Assembly (NCBI GenBank): GCA_029817715.1
Contig: JARUPY010000083.1
Location: 2,790,001-2,854,000, forward strand
Length of the DNA stretch: 64,000 nucleotides
Reading direction: 5' to 3'
DNA from: Melastoma dodecandrum
Taxonomy: Eukaryota > Streptophyta > Magnoliopsida > Myrtales > Melastomataceae
In this document: one piece after another, positions 34,850-46,321 of the stretch
Layout of the letters: each line of letters opens with the position of its first letter
Position numbering within the stretch: position 1 is the stretch's first letter
The notes under the pieces: model-generated
Seen by the model: only the letters and a program-made list of their open reading frames with translations
Database searches by the model: none
What the model was told of the DNA's origin: nothing
Made by a program: the position numbers and the translations under genes

Positions 34850-36257
34850 TAATGTAATGTCCACTAACCTTTTGCTGGTCGCTCATAAATGTCCATCCCT
34901 GGCCAGATCCGACATCTAAAATGTTGAATAATAAAGTCACAAACCAGGTCCAAGAGTCTGAGTTTTCTCCTTCCACTACAGCCCAAGCAATAGGGTACAT
35001 TCCATCATTTGCATCTCGCCCAACCGCAGTCAAAAGAATCCCACCTACCCTATGCTTTAAGAAGGTGCCATCAAAGCCAATGAATGGCCTACAACCAGCT
35101 AAAAAACCTCTATGAAATGCATTAAAGCATATAAACAACCTCCTGAATGTGGTGAATAAATCAGTACTAAGAGTTAGATCACAACTCAAATCGAAAGTAA
35201 AATTGAGATACTTCCTTCGCAAAGCAGTCAAATAAGGATGTAAATCCTTGAAGTGGTCCTCTATCGTGCCATTCACTAGCTTATCAGTCAACCATGTCCC
35301 TTTATAAACCGTCATCAAAGAAACCACTATACAATAATTTTTCATAAACTCTTGCTGAATATCTTTTGCAATAAGACCCGTGCGTTGAATTTTCCCATCC
35401 ATGAATTGTGATGCCACCCACTTTGTTGTTGCTTGCCTATTTTTAATACTTCGACAACATCTGTGCTCATTCATGACATATTTCACTACAAATGTATTTT
35501 CCTTCTTCATCCAAGAAGCATACAACCTCCAAGGGCAGCCTTCATTACAAACAGCCTCTTGCCTAATCATAGAACTACGTTTCCAACGAAGATTGTAGCC
35601 ATTTGCGATGGTATACTTCTGAACAGCAAAATGAAGTTGGCACGGAGTCTCAAAAGCCATTCCAGATTTGAATTCTATACTTTTGTGATCAACTTGTTCA
35701 TCATATTCAGTAAACTCCTTCAGCAACACATCTTTCCTCTCTCCTATTATTTTATCGCCATCATCCATATCTATTTCATCGTCGGATTCCTCGTATTCTG
35801 ATTGTACCAACATCTCATCATCAACCATTTCCTTTGTCTGTTCATATCTCTGTTCAATCATTACCTCATCATCATCATCATCATCATTGGCATCCTCGTT
35901 ATGCTCACTATCCTCTGAAAGATCACCACCACTAGAATCATCAATATGTTCATCATTCTCCTCCACACCCTCACAGTACAACAGCATCTTACCGCCATCT
36001 TCACATTCTTCAATCATCTGCATCACTTCTTTATCCCCTAATATTTCCTTCGCCAAAGATAGACTATGACCGACATGAACATACCACAATCTTTGGATCC
36101 TAAACCCAGAATCTTTAGCGAGAGCAACAATAGTAAAATATCCTAAGATGTCACTATCTACATTCCCAAATTTTATTCTCCTCCCACCTTGATAAGTTAC
36201 AATCCCAGCAAAAGACATCGATCCTCCAACATATATCTCTAAGTCGAGTTTTTTCAT
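34850..36257 (-). pseudogene. MULE (Mutator-like) transposase, C-terminally truncated
   Basis: One long frame from the ATG at 36,257. Residues 1-90 are a PB1-like N-terminal module (MKKLDLEIYVGGSMSFAG). An acidic linker follows, then the MuDR DNA-binding region (ANGYNLRWKRSSMIRQEAVC, GCPWRLYASW, NEHRCC; about residues 200-275). Next is the MULE catalytic core with its first Asp in FIGFDGTFLKHR and second in FMSDQQK. The frame then runs into Ogre LTR sequence (34,614-34,840), so the third acidic residue, the zinc knuckle and the C-terminus are missing. Transposition activity is therefore excluded. Related TIR sequence ends near 37,207. Confidence 0.85.
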
Positions 36258-37207
36258 GGTTTAATTCTGTAATAAACAACACAAAAATGAGGTTAACTAC
36301 AATCGCATGATGCCATATCTGAACAACAAAGAAGATACAAACAAAGGTTTAGCCAACACAAAAGCAAACCAAGTTGAAATCCAACCAAAACAATAGAGAC
36401 ATGCTGAAGAGATCGGAGGCATCGAATGCTTTAGGCATCGAATTATCCAACTCTATCGCTTTGTTCGTATCGGCCACGGCCTCTACACATCGAAAGAACC
36501 AAATCAGCAGCGAGACTCAATCAAACTCAACTTCCCCAACTCCAACACAGTCACAAATTACAGTCATAAACTCTTTCAGCAGCGAGACACGCAGCGAACC
36601 AAATCAGAACCAAATCAGCAGCGAGACACGCAGAGGACACAACACATGAGTCTTTCATCGATTTTGGACAAGCACAGATTCCAGATGACGAGCACAGATT
36701 CCGGACGAAAAGAAGAAGAAGAGGAGGAGGACGTACATGTGAAGTTGCGGAGTTTGAGGTTGGCCTGAGCGCGGTCCGCAACTATGATGAAAGGGGGGGA
36801 GAAAGGGGTGAAGTTGCGAAGAAGGGATCGGAGGCAGGTGACAAAAAGGGGGAAGAAAGGGGTGAAGTTGCGAAGAAGGGATCGGAGGCAGGTGACGAAA
36901 GGGGGGAAGAAAGGGGATTAGGGTTCAACTAATTTTTATTCGAACTCCTTTTACTTGCTGGAATAATAGGTTGCAGATGTGTCCACGTGTCGCCACGTAA
37001 GAGTGACATGGAGAGTGAAAATTTTGCCACATCGGAACCACATCAACTGTCGTTATGTCCACGTCAGTAGGCTCAGTAACGTCGTCGATGTCTGGCCATA
37101 AAATAGGTTAAAATGGAAGCTCGGGTCAAAATCATATAACAAACAAAGTTTAGACCAAAACAGAAAGTTGGTCAATAGTTGATGCCATAATTTGATATTT
37201 TGCCTAA
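36258..37207. other. 5' region and terminal repeat of the MULE transposase element
   Basis: Upstream of the transposase start. 36,780-36,920 has two tandem copies of GGGGTGAAGTTGCGAAGAAG (about 67-bp unit). The last 250 bp ends AATTTGATATTTTGCCTAAAA, resembling the Pack-MULE terminus TTGATAATTTGGCCT, so it is probably the terminal repeat of this MULE. The matching left terminus was not found. Confidence 0.5.
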
Positions 37208-37212
37208 AAGAT

Positions 37213-39251
37213 TTTATCCTTTTAAAAGTGAGTGGATTCTCCTTTAAACCTCTTTTTCCACTTAATGGATTATAGTGCCGCTTGCCTTGAGTGTGTCAAC
37301 TAGTGGTGGTGTGCTTGTATCCTCAACATGCTCCTCACCTTCGTTTTGTATCACATTATTGTCTTTGTATCTGTGCGTACGATCGAACCTACCCGATTTA
37401 GTTGAGCATGTTGGTGTTTATGTATAGGTCGGTTATCAAGTCAACCCTTGAAACTTATTGGTGGTGTATTTTGTACATAGTAGGCGTAAATCCAATCGGG
37501 TACCGAGTCATTTTACTTTCTAACATATTTTTCATCCCTATTTAAAGAGAACATCCTTATGTTTTTCCCATTTGGCCCACGACCTAATCTTCAATCACTT
37601 CGGTCGAGTATCTTAGTTTTTCTATCTTCCCCAACTCGCACACTTCCACCCATCTTTCGCCTTCCCATTATGGTTGAGCTTTTCTTTTCGGAATTGCCTG
37701 CATCACTTGAAATGCGCAAAATATCAATTAAAATAATTACATAAATCTTGATAAGCTACCATGTCTTTTTCCAAATGCAGGATAACCCTAAGGGGTTTCT
37801 TACATTTTTTCTACCATTTGGGGCTTTCCTTCACCATTCCTATGCGGATGGATAATCACTCCTCTTACTGTAGGATATTTACCAACCCAACAATTAGATC
37901 CATCTCTATCCAAATGTTTATGGTTCATCCAAAAATTCTCCACTTGTCCAACTATTGTTAAGTAGCTTTTTTTGACATCAAACGAACCTCTCCAAAATGT
38001 AATTTTAATGTGGTCGATTTCCCCTCTTTTGCAATCAGTTTTGCGATAGCACTTACTAAGAGCTAATTGCCCACCCTTTTCAAGTGTGATTTTTATGTTG
38101 TGTGACTATGCCTAAAGTCATATTGGTTAAAGTAAATTTTCTTCATTTTGATTAATCAAAACCCATTCCCAAATTGTACAAACTTCTTCTAAAGCATACG
38201 ACTTTCTGAATATATATATATATATCATCTAATGAAGCACCGCACTAATGGATGTATATGAATCAAAATCCATTGAATCACTCTAGCTTATATTCTTCAA
38301 GTAGCATTTAGATTGAATGACTATGAAATTATGTACTACCACATATTATGGGTAACGTAAGAGACAAATTTTTTTCCCAATTAATCTTTCGAATCTCCAC
38401 CGTTTAACTTCCAATTCGCCTCGCACCATCAAGTGAAATGTGAATAACACGTACTCTTCTCTTTGAAATAAGGAGTCTTCTAGTTTTTTCGATGTTTAAA
38501 ATTTTTTTTCTTTTCTGTATTACTGTATCTCTAATGTCAATAATCAATTATTGAATTCAGCCACTCGATATCATTATTCTTCAGTAATCAAACATCATTT
38601 GAAGGTAAGCCATTTTTTCATTTTTATAAGAACCTTTTGTTGTCTCGTGTATCGTAACATAAGTACATTTTAGTTCAACATAAAATAGTAATTAATCGTA
38701 GTCCAAATAAGAATTTTATTAAAATAAAATACCAACACCCAACACTCAAATTCATTCATTTTATATATGTGTTGTATTTAAAGAAAATATACATCAGATA
38801 GCCGGAACCATGAAAGTTTGAACAATATTACAATGTTGAAACGGCCATCAAGATAAATCGAATTAATTATTTTTACAATTTCGAAATCAGCTCATTCTCT
38901 TAACATAAATGAACCACGTCAAAGCAACGATATATAATCTATTAAGAATAAGCCGGCCGGTGGTCGGAGGACAAGGCTTGTATTACGCGGGAATGCTCCT
39001 TAGCATTTGATGAAGCCCGCGGCATCGATCGATAGGCATTCAAAATGATTAACGGCAACGATTCGTCGAGTTCAAATGTTGTTACTCAAGGAACGAGATG
39101 CAGTTAAACTGTGATTCCCCGCATCGGGTCGGACAAACGGTCTGAATCCGAAGTCCGGGGAGCAGAAGGATTTGCGCATACTCGTGCGTCGTTTTAAAAA
39201 AATGTAATCGCCGGCCACGGGTTGAACAATGTTATTATTTAGCAGGCCGAA

Positions 39252-39282
<31 letters not shown>

Positions 39283-39309
39283 AAGAAGAAGAAGAAGAAG
39301 AAGAAGAAG

Positions 39310-39340
<31 letters not shown>

Positions 39341-39405
39341 TGGCCCTTTTAAAAATATTAGTTAGCCGGTGACGGGTGGAATAAATTCAGACATCACGTG
39401 GGTAA
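37213..39405. repeat. Third piece of duplication copy 2
   Basis: Collinear with 3,361-5,490 of copy 1, from TTTAAAAGTGAGTGGATTCT to CAGACATCACGTGGG. No gene: ORFs are not shared with copy 1 in frame. Confidence 0.8.
39253..39339 (+). repeat. (AAG)29 microsatellite
   Basis: An uninterrupted run of 29 AAG units between the flanks that enclose only 5 units in copy 1 (5,414-5,428). Confidence 0.95.
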
Positions 39406-40496
39406 CGTGGGTGGTTGGTCCTCCAACGTGATCCATTCATTTGATTCTTTCTTTTATAAGTTAGCCCGGAGGTTTTTGGGTCGTGGTGTGAAACAGTCTC
39501 CCTATTTTCGCATATTTTCATATATACAACTAACAAAAATAATACGTGGGACTGCAGAATTGGTCCGCGTGGAACCGAACGACTTCGATTCAGTCGGTCG
39601 GCCACGTGAAAATTGGTAGTTTAATCGCAAGAGCTTAATGATTGGGTCTGACTCGAATCTCTTTTGATTATTTAAGGATGTGGGAAATGGTCCAATTAAC
39701 TCAACGCCACTGATGATTCAGAACCATGCTTACTAATTACCTACATTTTTTTAGTTAAGTACAATACCCTCTTTAGGTCTCACCATCATCATCAACATCA
39801 TAGATGCCAAAAAAAAACATTGAAATTTTTTAGTTAGACAGATTCCAACCCAATCTGCTATTATTATCGAAACACAGTCAGTCATTTGGATGCTTCTTTT
39901 CCCATGATGGGGGCAATCATAAAAATATTATCCTTTTTCTTTTATGGTGAATATCTTGAAGCAATAGGCGTCCCCGCTATTTATATACATGTTCTCAACT
40001 AACCTTGTCAGGTTGAATATAAAAAAAAAAAGAAAAAAATTGAACGGGGGCGGAAGTGTAGGCCAAGAACATGACGGGGACTACTACTTTTTCATCCAAT
40101 GAGTTTTATATATGGCAGCACCGTAATTCAAATTATCCCACCGTTAGTATTTCATTTGGGTGGGATTTTAGGTGTTGATGTTGATAAGGTAAGATAAATT
40201 TCTCGACTGTAATTTTCTAATTAAATTTTTTGAACTCGTTATCAAATATCATTTTCTTCTCTTTTTCTTTAAAAAGTTACTCATGTTTTAATTAAATTTT
40301 AGGTCTTCCTTATTTCTAACAGGTTTGAGACCACATTTGTATAACTTTTAAAATTTTCTGTCTTAAATGATAAAAACTATTTTAGAAGAAATAAACGGTA
40401 TCCCACCCAATTTCAAGCACCGGATCCCGCACGGTTCGAATACAAGTCAAATACTACACATGATTTGACGGCCCAATCGACACGTATAACAATGCT
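39406..40496. other. Intergenic, no gene seen
   Basis: Mostly AT-rich with short A or T runs; the ORF pair near 39,390-39,619 carries no motif. Confidence 0.5.
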
Positions 40497-42504
40497 GAGT
40501 TTTGTACGGAAATACGGTTAGTTTTAAAAAAAATTTACGAAATACGGTCTCAATTTCGTAAAACACGGTTTTACCGTCGAAGGGACGTGTTTTAAAGACG
40601 CACCTTTTGATTTACAAAGAGGGCGTGGTTTCAAAACACGCCCTCCGTGTATCAAAGGAACCCGCTCCTCCAACACTTGGAGAATTTCCAAGTGTTGGGG
40701 GCCTCTTCGGGGAATGCACAAGAGGCGGGTTTAACCCGCCCCTTCAACACTTGGGCGAATTCTCGAGTGTATGAAAGGTATTGGCGCCGGACGGGGGGTG
40801 GGTTTTTGGAATACACAAGGGGCGTATTTTCAAAACCCGCCCCTTAAGTAACTGAATAAGGGGCGGTTTTCAGGCATAACTCGGGTCCCCCTCCCCCGAA
40901 ATCCGTTTTCCCTAACCCTAACTCGCCCCCCCGACCCCCGACCCCCAAACGGCCGACGGCCGACGGCTGACGCCCGACGCCCCGACCTTCAATGCCCGTC
41001 ACCCCATCCGCTCTTCGTCCTCCGTCCTCCGACGCCCTTCGGCCGATGTCCTCTGTCACCCCATCCGCCCTTCGGCCGACGCCCTTCGTCCTCCGCCAGT
41101 CACCCCCTCCGTCCGTCACCCCCTAAAAGTGGTATGTCCTTATTTGATCGTTGCAAATAAATGTTGGATTGTTGTGAGTAGAGTGCTGTGATTATTCCTT
41201 TACGAAGCGTGCACTAAAGATTTTTGTAGTTACCATTATTTTGATGATTAATGGTATGTTGTTTGAATTTTTGTAGGTATTATTAAGTCGCAAGTTCATT
41301 TGTTGTTGTATAGAAATGGGAAGGTTATTCATGGTAGTCAAGGAGTAGGTTATAATAGGGGTCCAATGAAACGTATAAAGGTACCTGCTGATGTCGACTA
41401 TGTGCAATTTGAAAGAGTACTTGCTAATGTAATGAGATTAAACGAAGGCAGTATGCTGGAAATATGTCATAGATATCCCGTTCCTTCGTATGGTACTTCT
41501 GGCATAAATTTTGTGCTAGTACCTATTAGTGATGATGAGGATGTTAGGTTGTTGTATGAGTTTGCGATGTCAAATGGTGACCGCATTCAAGAAGTATATG
41601 TGATATCAGGAGCATGAAGATGAGGAGGTGCCACGGACATACGAGGACCCCGTATTTGACGAGGAGGGCCATGAAGTGCGAGAAGGCATGCTCATCTCGC
41701 AAGTTGCCCATATTGATGTCGATTACAGCACACCTTAATTCGAGGTTGCGTCCAGTTCGACCCCGGGAGCACCGATTAAAGGGGCGAGAGAATTCAGGTA
41801 AGTCCTTTGATGTTCGATTGATTTAAACTCTCGTAACTCAACTAATATAATATTTTCATGCACGACCATTCACAACAAGGAGAAGGACCTTCTCAAATCA
41901 CGCAACTGTGCCCGGATTATTCATCAGAGCAGCCTCACTTTCTAGAAGATCCCGTCATCAGGCCTTATGTTAGGAGGAAATCGACGAGGCGTAGGGGACT
42001 TTACTGATGTTTGTAAACGTTTATGGATTTTGCGTATGATATTCTAAGGTTTTATGTATGATATTATTGTTCTACTTTTATAATATAGATTGTTTCGAAG
42101 TTCGATAGTTTGGTTATTATGTTGTTGAAACATGGTTTCTAATATAATTCGTAAGTGTTTAGTAATGTGTATAAGGGGGGCGGGTTTATGTTCCAAGGAG
42201 GGGCGAGTTGAAGCATTTCCCAAAGGGGCCCCCAACACTTGGAGAAATTTGGAGGGGCGGGTTTTCAAAATCCGCCCCTGCATGAGGGCGCGTTTTAAAA
42301 CCGCGCCCTCATGCTGTGCCTAGATTCCGAAACCCGCCCCTTCCTTTGATATAAGGAGAGTGCGTTTTGAAACAGCGCCCTCTTTGTAAAACAAATTGCG
42401 CGTTTTCGAAACGCGTCTATTCGACAGTAAAATCGTATTTTACGAAACTGATACCGTATTTCACAAATGTTTTTTAAAACTAACCGTATTTCGGAACGAA
42501 ACTC
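40497..42504 (+). mobile_element. MULE-like element with long GC-rich inverted repeats
   Basis: Both ends read inward as GAGTTTnnnnCGGAAATACGGTTAG, then TTTCGTAAAAYACGRTTTTAC, then GAGGGCG with fragments of CAAAACRC. Ends are 40,497 and 42,504; TIR similarity extends over at least 150 bp. Subterminal DNA repeats AACCCGCCCCTTCAACACTTGG-like units on both sides. The interior has only a short PB1-like ORF and no catalytic domain, so it is a deletion derivative or a domain-carrying non-autonomous element. Confidence 0.75.
41283..41617 (+). CDS. PB1-like N-terminal MuDR domain protein (element-borne)
   Basis: Open from the probable acceptor TTTTTGTAG|GTATT near 41,276 to TGA at 41,617; there is no clear ATG, so a first exon upstream is likely. 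It shows a hydrophobic strand (HLLLYRNGKVIHGSQG), then MKRIKVPADVDYVQFERVLA, RYPVPS and NFVLVPISDDEDVRLLYEF. This matches the PB1-like domain found at the N-terminus of plant MULE transposases. The frame after the stop still reads acidic sequence (PRTYEDPVFDEEGHEVREGM) in another register. No transposase core follows. Confidence 0.6.
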
Positions 42505-42940
42505 TGCTATTGCGATCCATTTAAGTCTTCTTGTTAACTCCTCTTAGTTAAACTGCGAGGAAAATTCTCAAACTTGGTAGTATGGAAAAAAAATTCGTGA
42601 AATATGAAAAATAATTTCGTAATTTTCAAAATACAGTTCCGAAGTCGAATTTATAGAGTTATTTCAAGAACTTTAAAACTTCTTATTTTGTTTCACGAAT
42701 TTTTTTTCACTAAGAGTAAGATGGAACAAAGTCGCGCGTGCTTAGCTCTAATTACAACGCACAGACTGTGAATAGGATTATGATTGCGTTCACTTATTCG
42801 TCGAGTTAGTTGGTATTGAAAAAAAGATAAGAAACAAGCCCAAAAAAACAAAACAAGGAAATGGACACTGAATTTTCTGCAACTTCAATTTTCGTCGGGC
42901 TGACTCGGTTCTTGGCAGCAAGCAAATGCCGGGCAGAAAC
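42505..42940. other. Promoter-side intergenic region of the GH3 gene
   Basis: AT-rich with no ORF of note; ends at the TATA box at 42,943. Confidence 0.5.
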
Positions 42941-42942
42941 TG

Positions 42943-42949
42943 TATAAAA
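42943..42949 (+). promoter_or_regulatory. TATA box of the GH3 beta-glucosidase gene
   Basis: TATAAAA 85 bp before the proposed start codon at 43,034, leaving room for a leader of about 55 nt. Confidence 0.6.
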
Positions 42950-43033
42950 CGGGGGGCACTCAACCCATTGTTGTTGCCGCTGTTACCCAGAAAAGGCTCT
43001 CCCCTCTGCCTCTTCCTCCCAGAGTTACCAGTG

Positions 43034-45454
43034 ATGGTGAGATCCGCCATCATCTTCTCCCTGGGACTTACCCTCCTGTGGATGTCCGCTTTCTCCTCCT
43101 CCTCCTCCGCCGAGGAGTACCTCAAGTACAAGGATCCTAGACAGCCCGTCAATGCCAGGGTCAAGGACTTGCTCGGCAGGATGACCCTTGAGGAGAAGGT
43201 CGGCCAGATGACCCAGATCGACCGCAGCGTCGCCTCTGCCGACATCATGAACAAGTACTTCATTGGGAGCATCCTCAGCGGTGGTGGGAGCGTCCCCGCC
43301 AAGGAGGCCTCCCCTGAGACCTGGATCGACATGGTTAATGGGTTCCAGAAAGGGTCCCTGTCGACCAGGCTCGGGATCCCGTTGATCTACGGTATCGACG
43401 CCGTTCACGGCCACAACAATGTCTACAAGGCCACCATTTTCCCTCACAATGTCGGCCTGGGGGCCACCAGGTAATCCATCCGTCGAGGTGCCGCGTTCCG
43501 TCCGGGTAAAGTAAAGCAGGGTTGTAGTCTGATCAGTGTCTTCGTCTGGAACTTTTTAATCAGGGACCCGGATCTCGTCAAGAGGATTGGAGCAGCTACC
43601 GCGCTGGAAGTCCGGGCGACTGGCCTTCAGTACGTCTTCGCTCCATGTATCGCGGTCAGTGTTCTCTGCCTTGAAAATTTGGCACGATGCCCGGTTTCCG
43701 GTTTCCAGGACAAGGTAACAAGTAAAAGGGCCCATCCTGTATTTATGATTGCAGGTCTGCCGGGACCCGAGGTGGGGGAGGTGCTACGAGAGCTACAGCG
43801 AGGACCCGAAGGTTGTTCAGGCCATGACCGAGGTTGTCTCCGGATTGCAAGGAGAAATCCCCAAGGGTCATCAGAAGGGTGTCCCCTTCGTGGCAGGAAG
43901 GTAAGGCGAAGGCCTCTGAAAATTGACGACTTTTTCCACGTTTCATACGTGCAACTGTGCTCTTGTTCTTGTAGAGGATCAAGTCAATACCCATACGAGG
44001 AATTCTTACTGGGATCATGAAAACGATGATGATTCAATATGTTGCTGTTCTTGTTGTGGGTCAGGAAAAATGTTGCAGCCTGTGCCAAGCATTATGTTGG
44101 GGATGGCGGAACAACGAAGGGAATCAATGAGAACAACACTATCATAGATTGGCATGGTCTGCTCAGCATTCACATGGCGGGTTATTACACTTCAATCATC
44201 AAGGGGGTGTCTACTGTCATGATTTCGTACTCAAGCTGGAACAGCAAGAAGATGCATGCGAACCACGACCTCATCACTGGGATGCTAAAGAACAAGCTCC
44301 GCTTCAGGGTAAGTCCTGTCAGGTCAAAGCTGTGCGTAATTGTTTGGGAATCAAGCAGTGTGTAATCTCGTCTGGAATGATGCAGGGGTTTGTGATCTCC
44401 GACTGGCAAGGCATTGACAGGATCACCACCCCGCCTCACGCCAACTACTCGTACTCGATCCATGCTGGGATCACTGCCGGCATCGACATGGTTGGTGTTT
44501 CTGGGTTTGAGATATGAGCTATGTAAAGGATGGTAGGAAATGGTTGTGATCCGATGTCTGCTTTCTGATGGGTCGCAGATCATGGTCCCGTACAATTATA
44601 CGGAGTTCATCGATGGCCTTACATACCAGGTGAAGAACAAGCTGATTCCGATGAGCCGAATTGATGACGCAGTTAGCAGGATCCTGAGAGTTAAGTTCAC
44701 GATGGGGCTTTTCGAGTATCCAATGGCGGACACCAGTTTTGTCGATCAGTTGGGAAGCCGGGAGCACCGGGAATTGGCGAGGGAAGCCGTACGGAAATCC
44801 CTAGTTCTGCTCAAGAACGGCAACTCTGCCGATAAGCCCATGCTGCCCCTCCCAAAAAAATCCAGTAAGATTCTAGTCGCTGGAGCTCACGCGGACAATT
44901 TGGGGTACCAATGCGGCGGGTGGACGATCGAATGGCAAGGACTCAGCGGCAACAACATCACGAGCGGCACCACTATCCTGAGCGCGATCAAAAGCACCGT
45001 CGATCCGACGACGAAAGTGGTTTACAAGGAGGACCCAAGCTTGGAAGAAGTGAAATCGGGGAAATACGAGTACGCCATCGTGGTCGTGGGAGAGCACCCC
45101 TACTCGGAGACACAAGGCGACAACCTGAACCTGACGATCCCAGATCCCGGTCCGAGCACGATATACAAAGTATGCGAAGCGGTCAAGTGCGTTGTCGTGA
45201 TCATATCAGGCAGGCCAGTGGTCATCCAACCTTTCGTCGACTCAATGGATGCGGTGGTAGCAGCTTGGCTGCCGGGAACAGAAGGACAGGGGGTGGCGGA
45301 CGTGCTTTTCGGGGATTACGGATTCACGGGGAAGCTGCCGAGGACGTGGTTCAAGACCGTGGATCAGCTTCCGATGAACGTCGGGGATAAATATTACGAT
45401 CCTCTCTATCCATTCGGATATGGATTGACTACAATCCCAACTAAGTCTAGTTAA
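43034..45454 (+). CDS. Secreted glycoside hydrolase family 3 beta-D-glucosidase/exoglucanase
   Basis: Six exons: 43,034-43,470; 43,564-43,654; 43,755-43,900; 44,065-44,308; 44,386-44,490; 44,579-45,454. They sum to 1,899 nt (632 residues), usual for plant GH3 ExoI-type enzymes. Residues 1-26 are a signal peptide ([20 protein letters not shown]). Domain 1 carries [36 protein letters not shown] and AKHYVGDGG; the nucleophile Asp is in [11 protein letters not shown]. Domain 2 carries the acid/base Glu in [12 protein letters not shown] and ends YPFGYGLTT. Barley ExoI, the family model, removes glucose from beta-glucans and oligosaccharides in the wall. The upstream in-frame ATG at 42,926 lies before the TATA box, so the start at 43,034 is preferred. 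All introns are GT-AG. Confidence 0.92.
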
Positions 45455-46321
45455 AGAAAAAAGCAGAGTGTCTCTCAATTCATGTATTTCGGAAATAACC
45501 AATAATAATAATACTTATTCTTTCGACTTTTGCGTGCACCGAAAAGGAAGGAAGATATCACTTTAAAAATTTCTGAAGAGAAATTCTTGCTATTTCATTT
45601 TATTTGTTGAATTTGGAAAGAAAAAAAATAATTCTAAGGCTGCATCTAGTCAAATTATTTTTCAGAAATTAATTGTTTCAGATTTCAAGTAATGCAAGGA
45701 AATCAAGCCATTATTACATGTTTAATTATAGTAAAAAGTAGGGATGAATATAAATTTGTCCGAACCTTTTTTTCCCTTAAAAAATTTAGATAAAATCGAT
45801 GAAGTTGGGTTCCTTAATGGCCAAGGCGTGACTTTGATGATGATTGTTCTTGAGGGCCGAAAGATTAAAACAATTCATTACAAGAGTCAATGCATGAACC
45901 ATTTCGTTTAAGAATGAAAAATTTTTAAAAAAAAGAGAAAAAATAGTATAAAATAAATGATTTTGCTTAGGAAACTTTTTCTGAATATTACTTAATCAGG
46001 GGGTATTAATAAAGCTAATATTGATTTCGATCAAGAGATATGTAAGAAGGAAATTAACAATCTTAGGTGGAATGTACTGTCGGGTCCGGAGGATGTCGTC
46101 GTCGTCGGCGGCGGCGCTTGTTAGAAGAAGTAGAAGAAGAATCTGAGGGACTCAGAAAAAGAAGACTGATCCTTTCCCTTTTCCCTTTTTCCCTTGCCAT
46201 CTGCGCTATTCAAAACCCTACCGCCCTTTTGAACTCGGTTGAAGCCTCGAGGTTTTTTGTCCCGCCCCCCACAAGTCCCCCTTCCTTGTCGGATATTTGC
46301 CTCCGAAGAGTTCTTTCCGCC
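45455..46321. other. Intergenic and leader, no further gene
   Basis: 45,470-46,060 is AT-rich. 46,060-46,321 is GC-richer and is probably the 5' UTR of the syntaxin gene. Confidence 0.5.

Noticed and set aside
42926..43033. Upstream in-frame ATG for the GH3 gene, adding 36 residues
   Set aside because: It precedes the TATA box at 42,943 and would bury the signal peptide behind a basic, proline-containing leader.
43025..43447. 140-residue minus-strand ORF opposite GH3 exon 1
   Set aside because: Antisense shadow of a well-supported exon; no motif.
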